Assembly (NCBI GenBank): GCA_021776735.1
Contig: JAJFFH010000050.1
Coordinates: forward strand, 62,001 to 126,000
Length of the DNA stretch: 64,000 bases
From: Planctomycetota bacterium
GTDB lineage: Bacteria; Planctomycetota; PLA2
Reading direction: 5' to 3'
In this document: positions 34,337 through 42,811 of the stretch, piece by piece
Layout: every line of letters begins with the position of its first letter
Position numbering within the stretch: position 1 is the first letter of the stretch
Notes under the pieces: generated by a model
What the model was told of the DNA's origin: nothing
Seen by the model: only the letters and a program-made list of their open reading frames with translations
Databases searched by the model: none
Translations under genes and position numbers: made by a program

Positions 34337-34434
34337 CGTCCATAGAGTCCGGCGCGCAAGGTATCGCCTAGGTATCGCGCAAGGGCTCCTGAACGTACAC
34401 GCTCTTACTCTTTTCTACTTAAAAGAGAGGGGGG

Positions 34435-34520
34435 ATCGTCCCTCATCGTCCCTACCCGGAGAAAAGCCCTAAAACAGCGGGCTTAGATAGGGACGATACC
34501 ATCGTCCCTCCATCGTCCGG
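34435..34520. repeat. Phased ATCGTCCCT repeat cluster
   Basis: ATCGTCCCT occurs at 34435-34443, 34445-34453 and 34501-34509, a near copy ATCGTCCGG at 34512-34520, and its inverse AGGGACGAT at 34489-34497. Neighbours are 10-11 bp apart, one helical turn, as in operator or iteron arrays. It lies between the tRNA half and the recombinase end of the element. A recombinase accessory site, a replication iteron array or an operator are all possible. No gene is seen in 34337-34831. Confidence 0.55.
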
Positions 34521-34831
34521 ATGGTCCCGAACTTGTGGCGAGGGGTCGGAGGGTGCGGACGGGAAGGCGGGAAAAAGAGCGTCAAAGAGGGGGCCAGGGG
34601 GGAACGTTCGTGCTCCCTCAACCCGTCCCCAGCTCAACGCCCCTACATCCGCTGCTGATTGCCCTGGAATCGGTATTTCCGATGCGAGGGGGTGCGGTAC
34701 TCCGGCGCTCGGGCCCGGTTGGCAACGTGCGGAGCGTCCCGTGGTTTCCGCTCGGTTGGTCTCTCGCGCCGCACGAACTCCCGGAAGTAGGAACGCTAGG
34801 ATGTCGTTGAGCCACGCGCAGCGGCGGCACG

Positions 34832-34865
34832 AAAAAACCCGGGCCGGCCGAAGCCGACCCGGGCC
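34832..34865 (-). terminator. Intrinsic terminator downstream of the recombinase gene
   Basis: On the minus strand CCCGGGTCGGC, TTCG, GCCGGCCCGGG fold into a strong stem followed by six T residues. It ends the long minus-strand transcription unit of the mobile element. Confidence 0.8.
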
Positions 34866-34907
34866 ACGATTGGAAACGACCTACGTCGGCCGAACCAAAG
34901 GGAAAGT

Positions 34908-35630
34908 CTACCCGCCGGCCGCCCCCGTGGTCGAGTTTGTCCGCTCCCGCTCGATCCGCCGGATGACATGCTGCAACGTGCCATGCGTCCAGGGCTTCCG
35001 GGTCCGCGGATTGACCCGGCCTTCGCCGTTGAGCGTGGTCGCGATTTTCCGGGCTCCCTTGCCTTGCTCCCGGAGCGCCATGATCCGGGCGAGGATGGTC
35101 GCCTCGACCGGGACGGGCAGTAGATCGCCGTCGTCGCCGTGCCGGTAGCCGAACGGCGCGCGCCCCGATGTCCGCTTGCCCTGGCGCCGCAGTTCCCCGA
35201 GCGCCGACTTGGTGCGTTCCGATGTCTGCCGTCGCTCCAGTTCGGCCAGCGCCCCGAACAACGTCGTGACGAACCGCCCCATGGCCGACCCCGTGTCGAG
35301 CTTTTCGGCCAGGCTGTGCAGCGTCAATCCGGCCCGGTCGAACCGCTCGACCAGTCCGAGCAAGTCCACCACCGACCGCGACACCCGATCGAGCTTGAGG
35401 AACGCCAGCCCGTTCGCCTCGCCGCGCTTGAGCCGCGCGAGCGCCCGCTGGAAGGCCGGACGCCGCAGCGTCTTGCCGCTGGCCCCGGCGTCCGTCTCGA
35501 ACCCGACCAGCTCCAGGCCGTGCGCCTCGGCGTAGGCCGTGATCCGGTGCCGTTGATCGTCCAGCGAGACGCCGTCCTCCGCTTGGCCCGTTGTGCTCAC
35601 CCGGCAGTAGCCGAGGATGCGTGTTTCCAT
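34908..35630 (-). CDS. Serine recombinase (resolvase/invertase family)
   Basis: 240 residues. The N-terminal catalytic domain has YCRVSTTGQ (nucleophile Ser near residue 12), KLDRVSRSV and the Arg-rich helix ERRQTSERTKSAL; a C-terminal segment (ARKIATTLNGEG...WTHGTLQHVIRRI) matches the short DNA-binding recombinase domain. It probably cuts and rejoins DNA for integration or resolution of the element next to the truncated tRNA-Leu. It is far smaller than phage-type large serine integrases. Confidence 0.9.
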   Translation of the reverse strand: METRILGYCRVSTTGQAEDGVSLDDQRHRITAYAEAHGLELVGFETDAGASGKTLRRPAFQRALARLKRGEANGLAFLKLDRVSRSVVDLLGLVERFDRAGLTLHSLAEKLDTGSAMGRFVTTLFGALAELERRQTSERTKSALGELRRQGKRTSGRAPFGYRHGDDGDLLPVPVEATILARIMALREQGKGARKIATTLNGEGRVNPRTRKPWTHGTLQHVIRRIERERTNSTTGAAGG

Positions 35631-35702
35631 GATCCTGCTCCTTTCTCGGCCCCCCCGAAGTGACAGCAGACCGCACGGTCCGCTTCACCCATGGGGGTCC
35701 GC

Positions 35703-35930
35703 TTACGTTTCCTCGATTCGGTCCGGTACGGTCCCCGGGATTCTCACGTTCCGATCCCGAGCGTCGATCTGCACGAGCGCCAGCAGGTAGGCGCTGCGAG
35801 GGTTTGCCCGGATGCGGGGACGCTGCCCCGTGTCCTTCGCCCATCGCCGTGCCATCCGGTCGAGAAACGCTTTCTCCTTCTCGCCGCCCGTGATCGTCAG
35901 GTTGATTTGAACTACTCCGTGCCTGGGCAT
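35703..35930 (-). CDS. Small protein of unknown function
   Basis: 75 residues, starting MPRHGVVQINLTITGGEKEKAFL with AGGA about 9 nt before ATG 35930. Basic C-terminal half. It sits between the sliding-clamp gene and the recombinase in the same orientation; by size and context it could be a small DNA-binding or excision factor, but nothing in the sequence proves this. Confidence 0.5.
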   Translation of the reverse strand: MPRHGVVQINLTITGGEKEKAFLDRMARRWAKDTGQRPRIRANPRSAYLLALVQIDARDRNVRIPGTVPDRIEET

Positions 35931-35986
35931 CGGTCCGTCCTTTCAAATAGGGCCGGCGGAGCGCCGGCCCCCGGTGGTGGGCCTTG

Positions 35987-37051
35987 CTAGTCGATGATTA
36001 TCGGCATGAGCACGAGCCGCGCTCCGCTCCCGGTCACGAACTCGGCCGCCGTGTTCGGGGATCCAGCCCGGAACCGTTCCGGGTCAAGCTTGAGCGCCGC
36101 GCGCAGACAGTCGGCGTTGAATCCGATCGCGAAACCGTCCCCGATCTTGCCGATGCCTTGGTTGATCCGGACGGCCCCGGATGCGTCTCCGTTCTTCGCC
36201 GCCACCGCGACATGCGCGGCGCTACCGTTGAGCGAAGCGAACCGCAACACGGCCAGGTTGTTCTCTCCGGAAAAGCAGCCGTCCAAGGCGTCGATCGCTT
36301 CGGTCCAGGCGGTGGGGTCGATCTTGCAGCCCCGTCCCGACTTGGGCAGGATTTGAGCCGGGTCCGGAAAGCTCCCCTCCGTGACTCGGCAAGTGATCCG
36401 AAGGCCGTCGCGCGCCATCGTGACGAACCGCCCGCATTCCGAGAACCCGACACGGTCCAGGCCGCGCACCGTCGCCTCCATGAACCGTGGCAGCCCGATC
36501 AGGCCGACCCCTTCCGGCATCGGCATGGTCTTGTGGTACAGGCTTCGCCCGTCGCACGCGCACACCGCCCCGTCCCCGATTCGGATGCTGTTGAGGATGA
36601 ACCGCGCCGCTTCCTTGCCGGCGTACCGCTTGGCATCGACGACAGACGGCCCCAGTTCGGGGCAAGGCGATGTGTCCGCGTGCCGCACTTCCGGGAACTG
36701 CGCCGGGTCTTCGCCATTCAGCGTCCGGTTCGCATTCGTTCGCGCCGTAGACCATTCGACGTGCAGTCCATGGTCGGCGCCGCCCGCGAACTTGATCCGT
36801 GCGGCCTTGGCTTTGCCGATCTTCGCCAGCTCCCCGACCGGGACCAATCGGCACCCGGGTTCGGTCACGTCGGCATCGGCGAGCACGACGGTTGCCGCCC
36901 ATTCAAGATCGGTCGCGGTCACTTCGACGCGGTCCGGATGGGCCACGATGCGCGCGCATTCAAGGGCGCGATTGGTAGAGGAGCGCGCCGCCGCTTTCGC
37001 GAGCACGGCGCACACGGCCTTGACGGCCTTCGGCGTGGTAGTGAACTTCAT
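35987..37051 (-). CDS. DNA polymerase III beta subunit (sliding clamp) homologue on a mobile element
   Basis: 354 residues. The N-terminus (KFTTTPKAVKAVCAVLAKAAARSS) is typical DnaN start, ARIVAHPDRVEVTATDLEWA matches the first clamp domain, and the end VLMPIIID is the classic clamp C-terminus (compare YVVMPMRL). It should form a ring that tethers polymerases to DNA. TTGGAG precedes ATG 37051. Phages and large plasmids sometimes encode such clamps; here it sits with recombinase and antirestriction genes, so it presumably serves replication of the element rather than the chromosome. Confidence 0.8.
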   Translation of the reverse strand: MKFTTTPKAVKAVCAVLAKAAARSSTNRALECARIVAHPDRVEVTATDLEWAATVVLADADVTEPGCRLVPVGELAKIGKAKAARIKFAGGADHGLHVEWSTARTNANRTLNGEDPAQFPEVRHADTSPCPELGPSVVDAKRYAGKEAARFILNSIRIGDGAVCACDGRSLYHKTMPMPEGVGLIGLPRFMEATVRGLDRVGFSECGRFVTMARDGLRITCRVTEGSFPDPAQILPKSGRGCKIDPTAWTEAIDALDGCFSGENNLAVLRFASLNGSAAHVAVAAKNGDASGAVRINQGIGKIGDGFAIGFNADCLRAALKLDPERFRAGSPNTAAEFVTGSGARLVLMPIIID

Positions 37052-37317
37052 CGGTCTCCAATCGTGGTTTGGCCCATCATCGTCCGATGGGCGGTCAGTG
37101 CAACTCGAATCACTTCGTCTGTGCGGCCGTCGGGCCACCGGTTGGCGTACTCGTTCATTTCGCCGAACGGCCATCCGCCCGGTTTGCTGCCGTGTCGGCG
37201 TTCCAGAACCCGCGCGATGCGTTGGGCAGCGCGAGGGGACAGGGTGCCGCGGGGCCACATCCGTTCGTAGGCAAGGATGATGGCCCCCGCAGCGTTGAGG
37301 ATTCGGCTACGGTTCAC
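37048..37317 (-). CDS. Small protein of unknown function
   Basis: 89 residues; contains SPRAAQRIARVLERRHGSKP and ends TTIGDR. Its stop overlaps the clamp start (ATGA), so it is coupled to it. Family not recognised. Confidence 0.6.
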   Translation of the reverse strand: MNRSRILNAAGAIILAYERMWPRGTLSPRAAQRIARVLERRHGSKPGGWPFGEMNEYANRWPDGRTDEVIRVALTAHRTMMGQTTIGDR

Positions 37318-37670
37318 TTCGCGCCCCCGGGTTGGTAGGGCGCGGTTCGCGTGAAGAACGCGGTATCTTGTCGCGCCAGCCCCCGCGCGAGTGCCCGCGT
37401 GTTGATGGCGTCGAACGTGTTGCCGTCCCAGTCGTCGTGTTCTTCGAGGATGCGGAGCACGTCGCTTCCGAAGCGCCGGACCGGGTCCGGCCCCTCGCGC
37501 AACAGATCGTCCACCGTCTGGCGCAGCGTCACGAGAGACGCCCGCACTATGCCCGCGACATCACATCCGGTCTCCGTGCTCGCCGCGATATCGGCGGCCA
37601 GTTCGTAGATCGCGCGGTACTCCGCCGTGCCGATGTCGTCGGGATGGGTCCATTCGCTCGTGGGAATCAC
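37314..37670 (-). CDS. Acidic protein of unknown function
   Basis: 118 residues, acidic and helical (GTAEYRAIYELAADIAAST). Its stop overlaps the next gene start as ATGA and its own start overlaps the upstream gene stop the same way, marking a tightly coupled operon. Family not recognised. Confidence 0.6.
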   Translation of the reverse strand: MIPTSEWTHPDDIGTAEYRAIYELAADIAASTETGCDVAGIVRASLVTLRQTVDDLLREGPDPVRRFGSDVLRILEEHDDWDGNTFDAINTRALARGLARQDTAFFTRTAPYQPGGAK

Positions 37671-37867
37671 AGTGTGCTCCGTTCGTTGCTGGGGTTAGCG
37701 CGCCGCGTCTCGGCGTCGCAGATCGTGACCGGGTCTAGCCGCGCGGTCTTGACGAACCGCGCCAATGCTTCCACCGCGTCCGGCGCACGTTGCGCCCGCT
37801 GCTCGTGGAGCACGGCGCGCATACGCTCGTTGGATTGCGTCCAGGCTTGGACGTGCCAGAGCGCCAT
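37667..37867 (-). CDS. Small protein of unknown function
   Basis: 66 residues from ATG 37867, which has AGGA 5 nt upstream. Contains AWTQSNERMRAVLHEQ. It overlaps the downstream gene by ATGA. The frame continues upstream, but only this start has a ribosome site. Confidence 0.55.
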   Translation of the reverse strand: MALWHVQAWTQSNERMRAVLHEQRAQRAPDAVEALARFVKTARLDPVTICDAETRRANPSNERSTL

Positions 37868-37874
37868 GCGTGTC

Positions 37875-38135
37875 CTAGACACGGTTCGCCTCCAGACGAC
37901 CGAACCGCTGGCCCTTGGCCCCGCTCCGGATGCGGATGGAAAGGCCGTTGCGCCTTGCCCATGCTGCGAAGTCCCGGGCCGCGTGAAACGCCGTGTGCGA
38001 AATGGCCCCGTGGAGAACGCGAATCCGATAGGGCGTCCAGCCAAGCCCGACGTTGTCCGGGACACTGTAGACTCGCCGGTCGAACCGATCCGCGGCCCGC
38101 TGGGTTGTCCATGAGAAACAGAAGGCTCTAGACAT
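37875..38135 (-). CDS. Small protein of unknown function
   Basis: 86 residues, basic, with YSVPDNVGLGWTPYRIRVLH and a positively charged C-terminus. The start at about 38135 overlaps the end of the 212-residue gene by 8 nt. Family not recognised; context is the mobile-element operon. Confidence 0.5.
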   Translation of the reverse strand: MSRAFCFSWTTQRAADRFDRRVYSVPDNVGLGWTPYRIRVLHGAISHTAFHAARDFAAWARRNGLSIRIRSGAKGQRFGRLEANRV

Positions 38136-38766
38136 CGGCGCCCCCCGCTCGGTACGCCTTGCGAACGATGCCGAGCGCCGCGTGGTAGTCGTCACCGGTC
38201 CCGCAAAGGTCCGATACGCTCATTTCGACCAACCGGACGAACTCGGATTTGTTGCTCCCGACCGGCGCGACCGTGGCCCCGGATGCGGCCTTGCGAATGC
38301 GGCCCAAGAGGATCCCGGCTCGCTTCCATAGTGCCGTCATCCGTGCCCGGTCGGCGTCCGTGTAGTCGTCGTGCGCGCTCGCCTTGCTCTGTTGGTCGTC
38401 GATCCCGTCCGACGCAAGATCGCAGAGAATCCGTGCGTCCGTTGCGGACAGTGCGACCGGCTTGGGCGTCACCGCGTCCGGAGCCTTGAAGTCGGCATCG
38501 CACGGCGCGACCGGGTCCGCGCCGCCCGTGCTCGTTTCAATGTCGGCGTCTCCGTACCAGCGTCCGGCGTGGTACAGGCACCCGTCCCGGTCCGCGAGCG
38601 TGAACAGATCCCCGCTCATGTTCGTCATGTGGACGTTTCCGTAGACGACGCGCACGCCACCTAGCGGCCCGATATAGGGGCCGTCCGTGCCCCATCCGCC
38701 CCGTTCGTTCCTCGGGTCGGGTTCCGCGTCCGGTTCCGCTCGCCCGTGGGTGAGTCTTAGGTACAT
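38128..38766 (-). CDS. Protein of unknown function
   Basis: 212 residues from ATG 38766 (AAAGGA 9 nt upstream). The N-terminal part has GPYIGPLGGVRVVYGNVHM and AGRWYGDADIETSTGG, beta-rich in style, and the C-terminal part is helical. Not recognised. It is preceded by the second copy of the duplicated leader. Confidence 0.6.
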   Translation of the reverse strand: MYLRLTHGRAEPDAEPDPRNERGGWGTDGPYIGPLGGVRVVYGNVHMTNMSGDLFTLADRDGCLYHAGRWYGDADIETSTGGADPVAPCDADFKAPDAVTPKPVALSATDARILCDLASDGIDDQQSKASAHDDYTDADRARMTALWKRAGILLGRIRKAASGATVAPVGSNKSEFVRLVEMSVSDLCGTGDDYHAALGIVRKAYRAGGADV

Positions 38767-38837
38767 AGGTTGTTTCCTTTCGTGTAGGGCGTGAGTGCCC
38801 TTGAACGGGATTGAGCGCTCCCGTGGGCGCGTGTCGC
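38767..38837 (-). promoter_or_regulatory. Duplicated 71-bp leader, copy B
   Basis: On the minus strand this intergenic stretch contains CCCACGGGAGC, TCCCGTTCAAG and CCCTACACGAAAGGAAAC just before the 212-residue gene. The same order and spacing recur before ardC (40163-40233), and its last part also precedes the 81-residue gene. ACGGGA and TCCCGT pair to a 6-bp hairpin. It is probably a cis-regulatory element shared by genes of the element. Confidence 0.6.
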
Positions 38838-39272
38838 CTACTCCCGCAAGACCGCCTCCACGGCCTCGATCGCAGGCCCAAAGATGTCTCTTTGCACGGC
38901 ATCGCTCCAAAGGTCCAATTCGATGTCCACGGCGTCCAGCGCCGCCAGCAAGTAGGTGTTGGGGTCGCACACGTCGTGCAGCTTCGACCACGATCCGCGC
39001 CAGTCGGGGAAGTCGCCCCGAAGCTGCTTCGCCGTCTCGCTCGCGATGCGCTGCGCCAGTTCCGCCGTAGCGGCTTCCGCAGTCGAAGCGGGGCCGAATG
39101 TCCGGCCCCTTTCGTCGATGAAATGGAATCCGTCGGCGAGCCCGGACAGGTTCGGCCAGTCGCCTTCCATCGCTTGCCCGTCCCGAAACTCAACCGGCCC
39201 GAAGTCTGCGCATTGGCACACGTCCACGGCGATACCGCAACGGCGGCAGAGAACTTCCCGCGTGTCGCTCAT
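38838..39272 (-). CDS. Small protein with a possible zinc motif
   Basis: 144 residues from ATG 39272, overlapping the ardC stop. Near the N-terminus CRRCGIAVDVCQC gives four cysteines that could bind zinc. The rest is helical and acidic (AEAATAELAQRIASETAKQL). Family not recognised. Confidence 0.6.
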   Translation of the reverse strand: MSDTREVLCRRCGIAVDVCQCADFGPVEFRDGQAMEGDWPNLSGLADGFHFIDERGRTFGPASTAEAATAELAQRIASETAKQLRGDFPDWRGSWSKLHDVCDPNTYLLAALDAVDIELDLWSDAVQRDIFGPAIEAVEAVLRE

Positions 39273-40162
39273 GCCGCTTCCGCCTCGCCGACGTTGACCG
39301 CCTGCGCTTCGGTGTTCGTCTTGCCGTACAGGAACTCCGCAGCCTTCCGGGCCGCACTGGACGCGGTGAAGATGGCGCGCTTGTCGTTCTTGAGCACGCG
39401 CAGCCAATTCGCGACGTACTCCGGATGCTGTAGCGTCCCGTCCACGCGGAATCGCTGGCAGAGAAACGCGGACCCAAGCTCGGCGATCAATTCTTCCGCC
39501 GCGTAGGCTTCGGAGCCGAACCGGTTCGCGAGCTTGCGATTGAGGCGCGACGGGTGGCCCGTCCAGTGCGTCAGCTCGTGCAGCGCCACGCCGTAGTAGG
39601 CGCCCCCGTCCTTGAACGAGTCGAACGGCGGCAGAGTCACGGTGTCCGTTCCGGGAGCGTAGAAAGCCGCCCCACCGGTCCGGATGTCCGCGCCCGTGGC
39701 GCTCACGAACGCGTCAAGCGTGGCGTCCCGTGCGTCCGTGTTGACCGGCTCGGGAAGGGGCGCGAGTCGGTCCGCATCCGCCCCGTCAACCTGTTCGGCG
39801 TTGAACACGCGGAAGTATTTCAGGAACGGAATCACGGACGGTTTGCCGGTCAACGGGTCCGTCTTTGTCTTGCTCTTGAACGTGCCCCAAAAGACGACAA
39901 GCGTTGACCGCTCGCCCTTGCGAACGGAGCCGTTCACCGTCTTCCACTGCCGGAAGGTTGCCCACCGCAGATCCTTGAAGTCGTTCCGCACCGAAGCGAT
40001 GGAGAGCAGGAACGGATTTACGCCCCGATACTCCCGTCCCGTCACTGCGTTGCGGAACGCGCCTAGCGATTCCCACGGGCGCACCCACGGTGCAACGCCA
40101 TCCTCCAACGCCTCAACGATTCGGTCCGTCACGTCAGCGTACAAGTCGATTTTGCTGGCCAT
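39269..40162 (-). CDS. ArdC-like antirestriction protein
   Basis: 297 residues. The N-terminal domain (DVTDRIVEALEDGVAPWVRPW, GREYRGVNPFLL, KKGE-like RKGERSTLVVFWGTFK) is the ArdC ssDNA-binding domain; the C-terminal half has the zincin motif HELTHWTGH near residue 192 with a downstream Glu (EELIAELG). ArdC proteins coat entering single-stranded DNA of conjugative elements and protect it from restriction. Start ATG 40162 follows AAAGGAAACGAAAC. Confidence 0.85.
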   Translation of the reverse strand: MASKIDLYADVTDRIVEALEDGVAPWVRPWESLGAFRNAVTGREYRGVNPFLLSIASVRNDFKDLRWATFRQWKTVNGSVRKGERSTLVVFWGTFKSKTKTDPLTGKPSVIPFLKYFRVFNAEQVDGADADRLAPLPEPVNTDARDATLDAFVSATGADIRTGGAAFYAPGTDTVTLPPFDSFKDGGAYYGVALHELTHWTGHPSRLNRKLANRFGSEAYAAEELIAELGSAFLCQRFRVDGTLQHPEYVANWLRVLKNDKRAIFTASSAARKAAEFLYGKTNTEAQAVNVGEAEAA

Positions 40163-40233
40163 GTTTCGTTTCCTTTCGTGTGTAGGGCAGTAGCGCTCTT
40201 GAACGGGACAGGCTCCCGTGGGCCGTTGGGGGT
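40163..40233 (-). promoter_or_regulatory. Duplicated 71-bp leader, copy A
   Basis: Intergenic stretch before ardC; on the minus strand it reads CCCACGGGAGCC, TCCCGTTCAAGAGC and CCCTACACACGAAAGGAAAC. It matches the leader before the 212-residue gene (38767-38837) in order and in total length. ACGGGA/TCCCGT can form a hairpin upstream of the ribosome site. Confidence 0.6.
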
Positions 40234-40479
40234 CTAGAGGGAGTAGTCAACGCCCGCGCGGTCAAGGGCGCCCCGGGCGATGTCGATACCGTGGGTGTCG
40301 TCAAGGCCGTGCGAATCGGTTTCTGCGATTAACTCGCGGAGCGCCTCCGCCATGGCGGGGGCTTGCGCGATGAGTCTTGCGTGATCCGTGCTCGTGCATG
40401 TGGCGACACCGGTTCCGGCCCTGTCGCTGGTCACATACAGCCCGCGGGCTTCCCAAAACATGTCGGTTACTTTGTCCAT
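40234..40479 (-). CDS. Small phage-type protein of unknown function
   Basis: 81 residues from ATG 40479. It contains DHARLIAQAPAMAEALRELI, close to the common phage motif ARLIAAAPELLEAL found in small hypothetical phage proteins. GAAAGGAAACG gives the ribosome site. First gene of the element operon. Confidence 0.6.
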   Translation of the reverse strand: MDKVTDMFWEARGLYVTSDRAGTGVATCTSTDHARLIAQAPAMAEALRELIAETDSHGLDDTHGIDIARGALDRAGVDYSL

Positions 40480-40559
40480 TGTTCGTTTCCTTTCGTGTAG
40501 GTGTCGCGTTGACACGGTGCGACGAATGCAACGCGCGTTCCAAAGCCAAGCGGAGAGTC

Positions 40560-40594
40560 TGTCCTAGGACACCTATCGCATTTGTCCTAGGACA
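40560..40594. promoter_or_regulatory. Twin perfect 12-bp palindromes (candidate operator)
   Basis: TGTCCTAGGACA occurs twice, at 40560-40571 and 40583-40594, with centres 23 bp apart (about two helical turns). It lies 80-115 bp upstream of the first gene of the minus-strand element operon, where a repressor dimer pair would bind. An additional GTGTC/GACAC dyad is at 40501-40515 in the leader of the first gene. No regulator gene is seen next to it. Confidence 0.65.
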
Positions 40595-41076
40595 GTTAGG
40601 GAAATTCGGCGCGCGCCTTATCCCCAACTTCGCATCGTTCCGAAGATGCTCCGTTTCCATACAGGCGAGCGGAACCGCGCGCTCTAAGACGCGGTACCCC
40701 CACCCCCGAAAGGCGTTGCCTAGCGCCATGATCGACGCACCTAAGGGCGTGCGCTTCCGTTCGGCCCTAGAGCGGACCGCCGCCGGTTGCATGTAGCGCG
40801 CCGCGCGGGCGTGTCACCTTGCCGCGCGATCGTTCGAGAAAACCGATAGATGCATATACAACCACCCACCCCGGTAGGCCCATCCCCCACCCCCCCCGTG
40901 CGTGTATCTATCTACCCCGAAACGTCTGCTCACCATTTCTCGAGGAGACCGCCGTGCTCAATGCGCCGGGTCTTCTCTGCCTGTGGAGACTGCACTGCCC
41001 CCCCTCCCGGCAGTACGGATTCGCCATTGCTTCCCTCAAGTCCTCGCGTTCAAAAACACGATGTGGAGGCATGAGG
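40595..41076. other. Intergenic region between element operon and next plus-strand gene
   Basis: No convincing gene. It contains a C-rich tract near 40889-40898 and AT-rich patches (ATAGATGCATATACAACC, TGTATCTATCTA), which may include promoters. The right boundary of the mobile element may lie in or near this stretch, but no matching attachment sequence was found. Confidence 0.5.
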
Positions 41077-42105
41077 ATGGATCGCGTGGATTTCTCGAGC
41101 GGAGCCGCCGCTGTGCGTCCTGGACGAGCCCGTTTGAAGTGGCTCGTGGTGGCCGCGGCGTTTGGTCTCGTGGCCTTGGTCGCTTCGATCGCGTGGCCTA
41201 GCGACGTGCCGAGGGCGTCCATGGTGGCGCGCACCGCCCTCTTCGCCGCTCTGAAGTCGAAGGACTGGAGCAAGGTCGTCGCGCTCTCCGCGCGTATCCA
41301 GCACGACTTCCCTGACACAGAGCTTGCCCGCTCGGCGCGCTGGCATTCGATCATGGTCCGCTCTGCCACGATGGGAGTGCTCAGCCGAGCCGCGAAGCTG
41401 CTGCTTCGGGTTCCGTCAACGATGCGGCCCGCCAGTGCTGCCCTCCATGGCTACGCGATCGCCCACACCCACATCCGCCGTTGGTTGGCCAGCGTCGAGC
41501 GTCTCGATCGGGCCGATGTGGAGTTCCTCGGACGATACTGTCCGGATGACGACGAGATCGCCTGGACTGGCGACGAGTACACGCGCGAGGCAATCACGAA
41601 GGCTGCCAATGATGCGTGGAACGGCGCGACGGATGCCGCGGCCGAGACCGTACAGAACAAGGACGGGTCCGAGAGGGTCGGTGCTGTTGCAGGGCTGCTC
41701 TCGAAGCACTTTCCGGCAATGATCACGAGCCAAGTAAAGCAGACGGTGTTCAACGCACGCCTGATCGAGACGACGACGAAAATGAAACCTGACGTGGAGA
41801 GGCGCCAGCGCGCGATGATGGCGGTACTCGCGGTGCTTCGCCACCTTGAGAGCTACGTGCAGGCGATGGCGATGCACGCCGGCATCGTGAAGGGGGCGCG
41901 CGAGCACGATCCCGAGGGCTTTGATCCCGGGGCGGACGTGCCGTACACGCGCGCCGAGATGCGCGCAATCCTCGACGCGGTGAAGCTCGTTTCCGAGGAG
42001 AATGCCGAGGCGCTCGGTCCCTACTCCGAACTCGGCGCCGAGCATCTTCGGAACGCCCGTAACTTTGGCCGGATCGACTTGAGAGGCCTTCCCGAGAGCC
42101 GGTAG
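41077..42105 (+). CDS. Membrane-anchored protein of unknown function
   Basis: 342 residues. An N-terminal transmembrane helix (about 22-42: LKWLVVAAAFGLVALVAS) is followed by a helical domain with a TPR-like start (KDWSKVVALSARIQHDFPDTELA). GGAGG 7 nt upstream supports ATG 41077. Family not recognised. It is the first plus-strand gene beyond the element. Confidence 0.6.
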   Translation: MDRVDFSSGAAAVRPGRARLKWLVVAAAFGLVALVASIAWPSDVPRASMVARTALFAALKSKDWSKVVALSARIQHDFPDTELARSARWHSIMVRSATMGVLSRAAKLLLRVPSTMRPASAALHGYAIAHTHIRRWLASVERLDRADVEFLGRYCPDDDEIAWTGDEYTREAITKAANDAWNGATDAAAETVQNKDGSERVGAVAGLLSKHFPAMITSQVKQTVFNARLIETTTKMKPDVERRQRAMMAVLAVLRHLESYVQAMAMHAGIVKGAREHDPEGFDPGADVPYTRAEMRAILDAVKLVSEENAEALGPYSELGAEHLRNARNFGRIDLRGLPESR

Positions 42106-42308
42106 CCGGCAATCAAGAAGCAGCCCGCCGCACTCACTCGAACTCGACGCGGGCAAGCTCCGTGATGCTCTGCGGCTGGCACGGAACATGCTTTCTGTGT
42201 CAACATGCCCAAGGCAGAAAACGCAACCGGTTCGGACCGCTCAATGCCAAACATCACAATCGCGAAGATCGTGGAGTCGCTTTCCGGCCAGCCGATGGAG
42301 ACGCACCT

Positions 42309-42597
42309 ATGACTCCTCGGCAGCGTGCGCTTCTCCTCGCCCGGTTGAACTGGGAGCGTCTATGGAACCGTGTTCATTTCGGGCTTGTCGTCGTGGCGAT
42401 GTTCGTGTTTCTTCGGCGCCACGGTCTGGCGCTCTCTGACGGGCGCATCATTCGCGGCCAGCATCGAATGGTCGGTCCTGACATTGACGACGGCCGGCTA
42501 CGGCGCGTCCGTCGCGCGTCAGCAGCCGTGGTCTGACACGGCACACTGGACCGCTAAGGCCTGCTCCTTGGCTGCGCCTGTGTTCTGGTTGAGGTGA
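42309..42597 (+). pseudogene. Frameshifted potassium-channel fragment
   Basis: One frame from ATG 42309 gives LNWERLWNRVHFGLVVVAMFVFL, like the first helix of a two-TM potassium channel. After about 42409 the +1 frame continues with SFAASIEWSVLTLTTAGYGASVA, the pore helix and TTxGYG selectivity filter. A frameshift thus separates the two, and the second helix and everything after is cut off at 42597. It is a broken remnant of a small ion-channel gene. Confidence 0.65.
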
Positions 42598-42811
42598 AGC
42601 GCCGGACATGCCTGGTCAGGTTCCTCGTTCCGGCTTGGATCGTTCCGCGCCACGGTAGGTCGCCCCCTCCTATTCGAATCGTGGTAGCCTTGAGCCCGTG
42701 AACCGCGCCCGCCCGTTCCTGTACCGAACGCCCGGACAGCTCGGTGTCCGCAGTCCCGCAGACCACCTCGGAGCAGGCTCATGACCCAAGGGCACCGGGG
42801 CGCGAGCACAG

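Noticed and set aside
34285..40923. CCCCGAAAC present at 34285-34293 and 40915-40923 as an attachment core of the element
   Set aside because: Only 9 bp of identity with no extended similarity, and joining the two flanks does not restore a tRNA-Leu 3' half.
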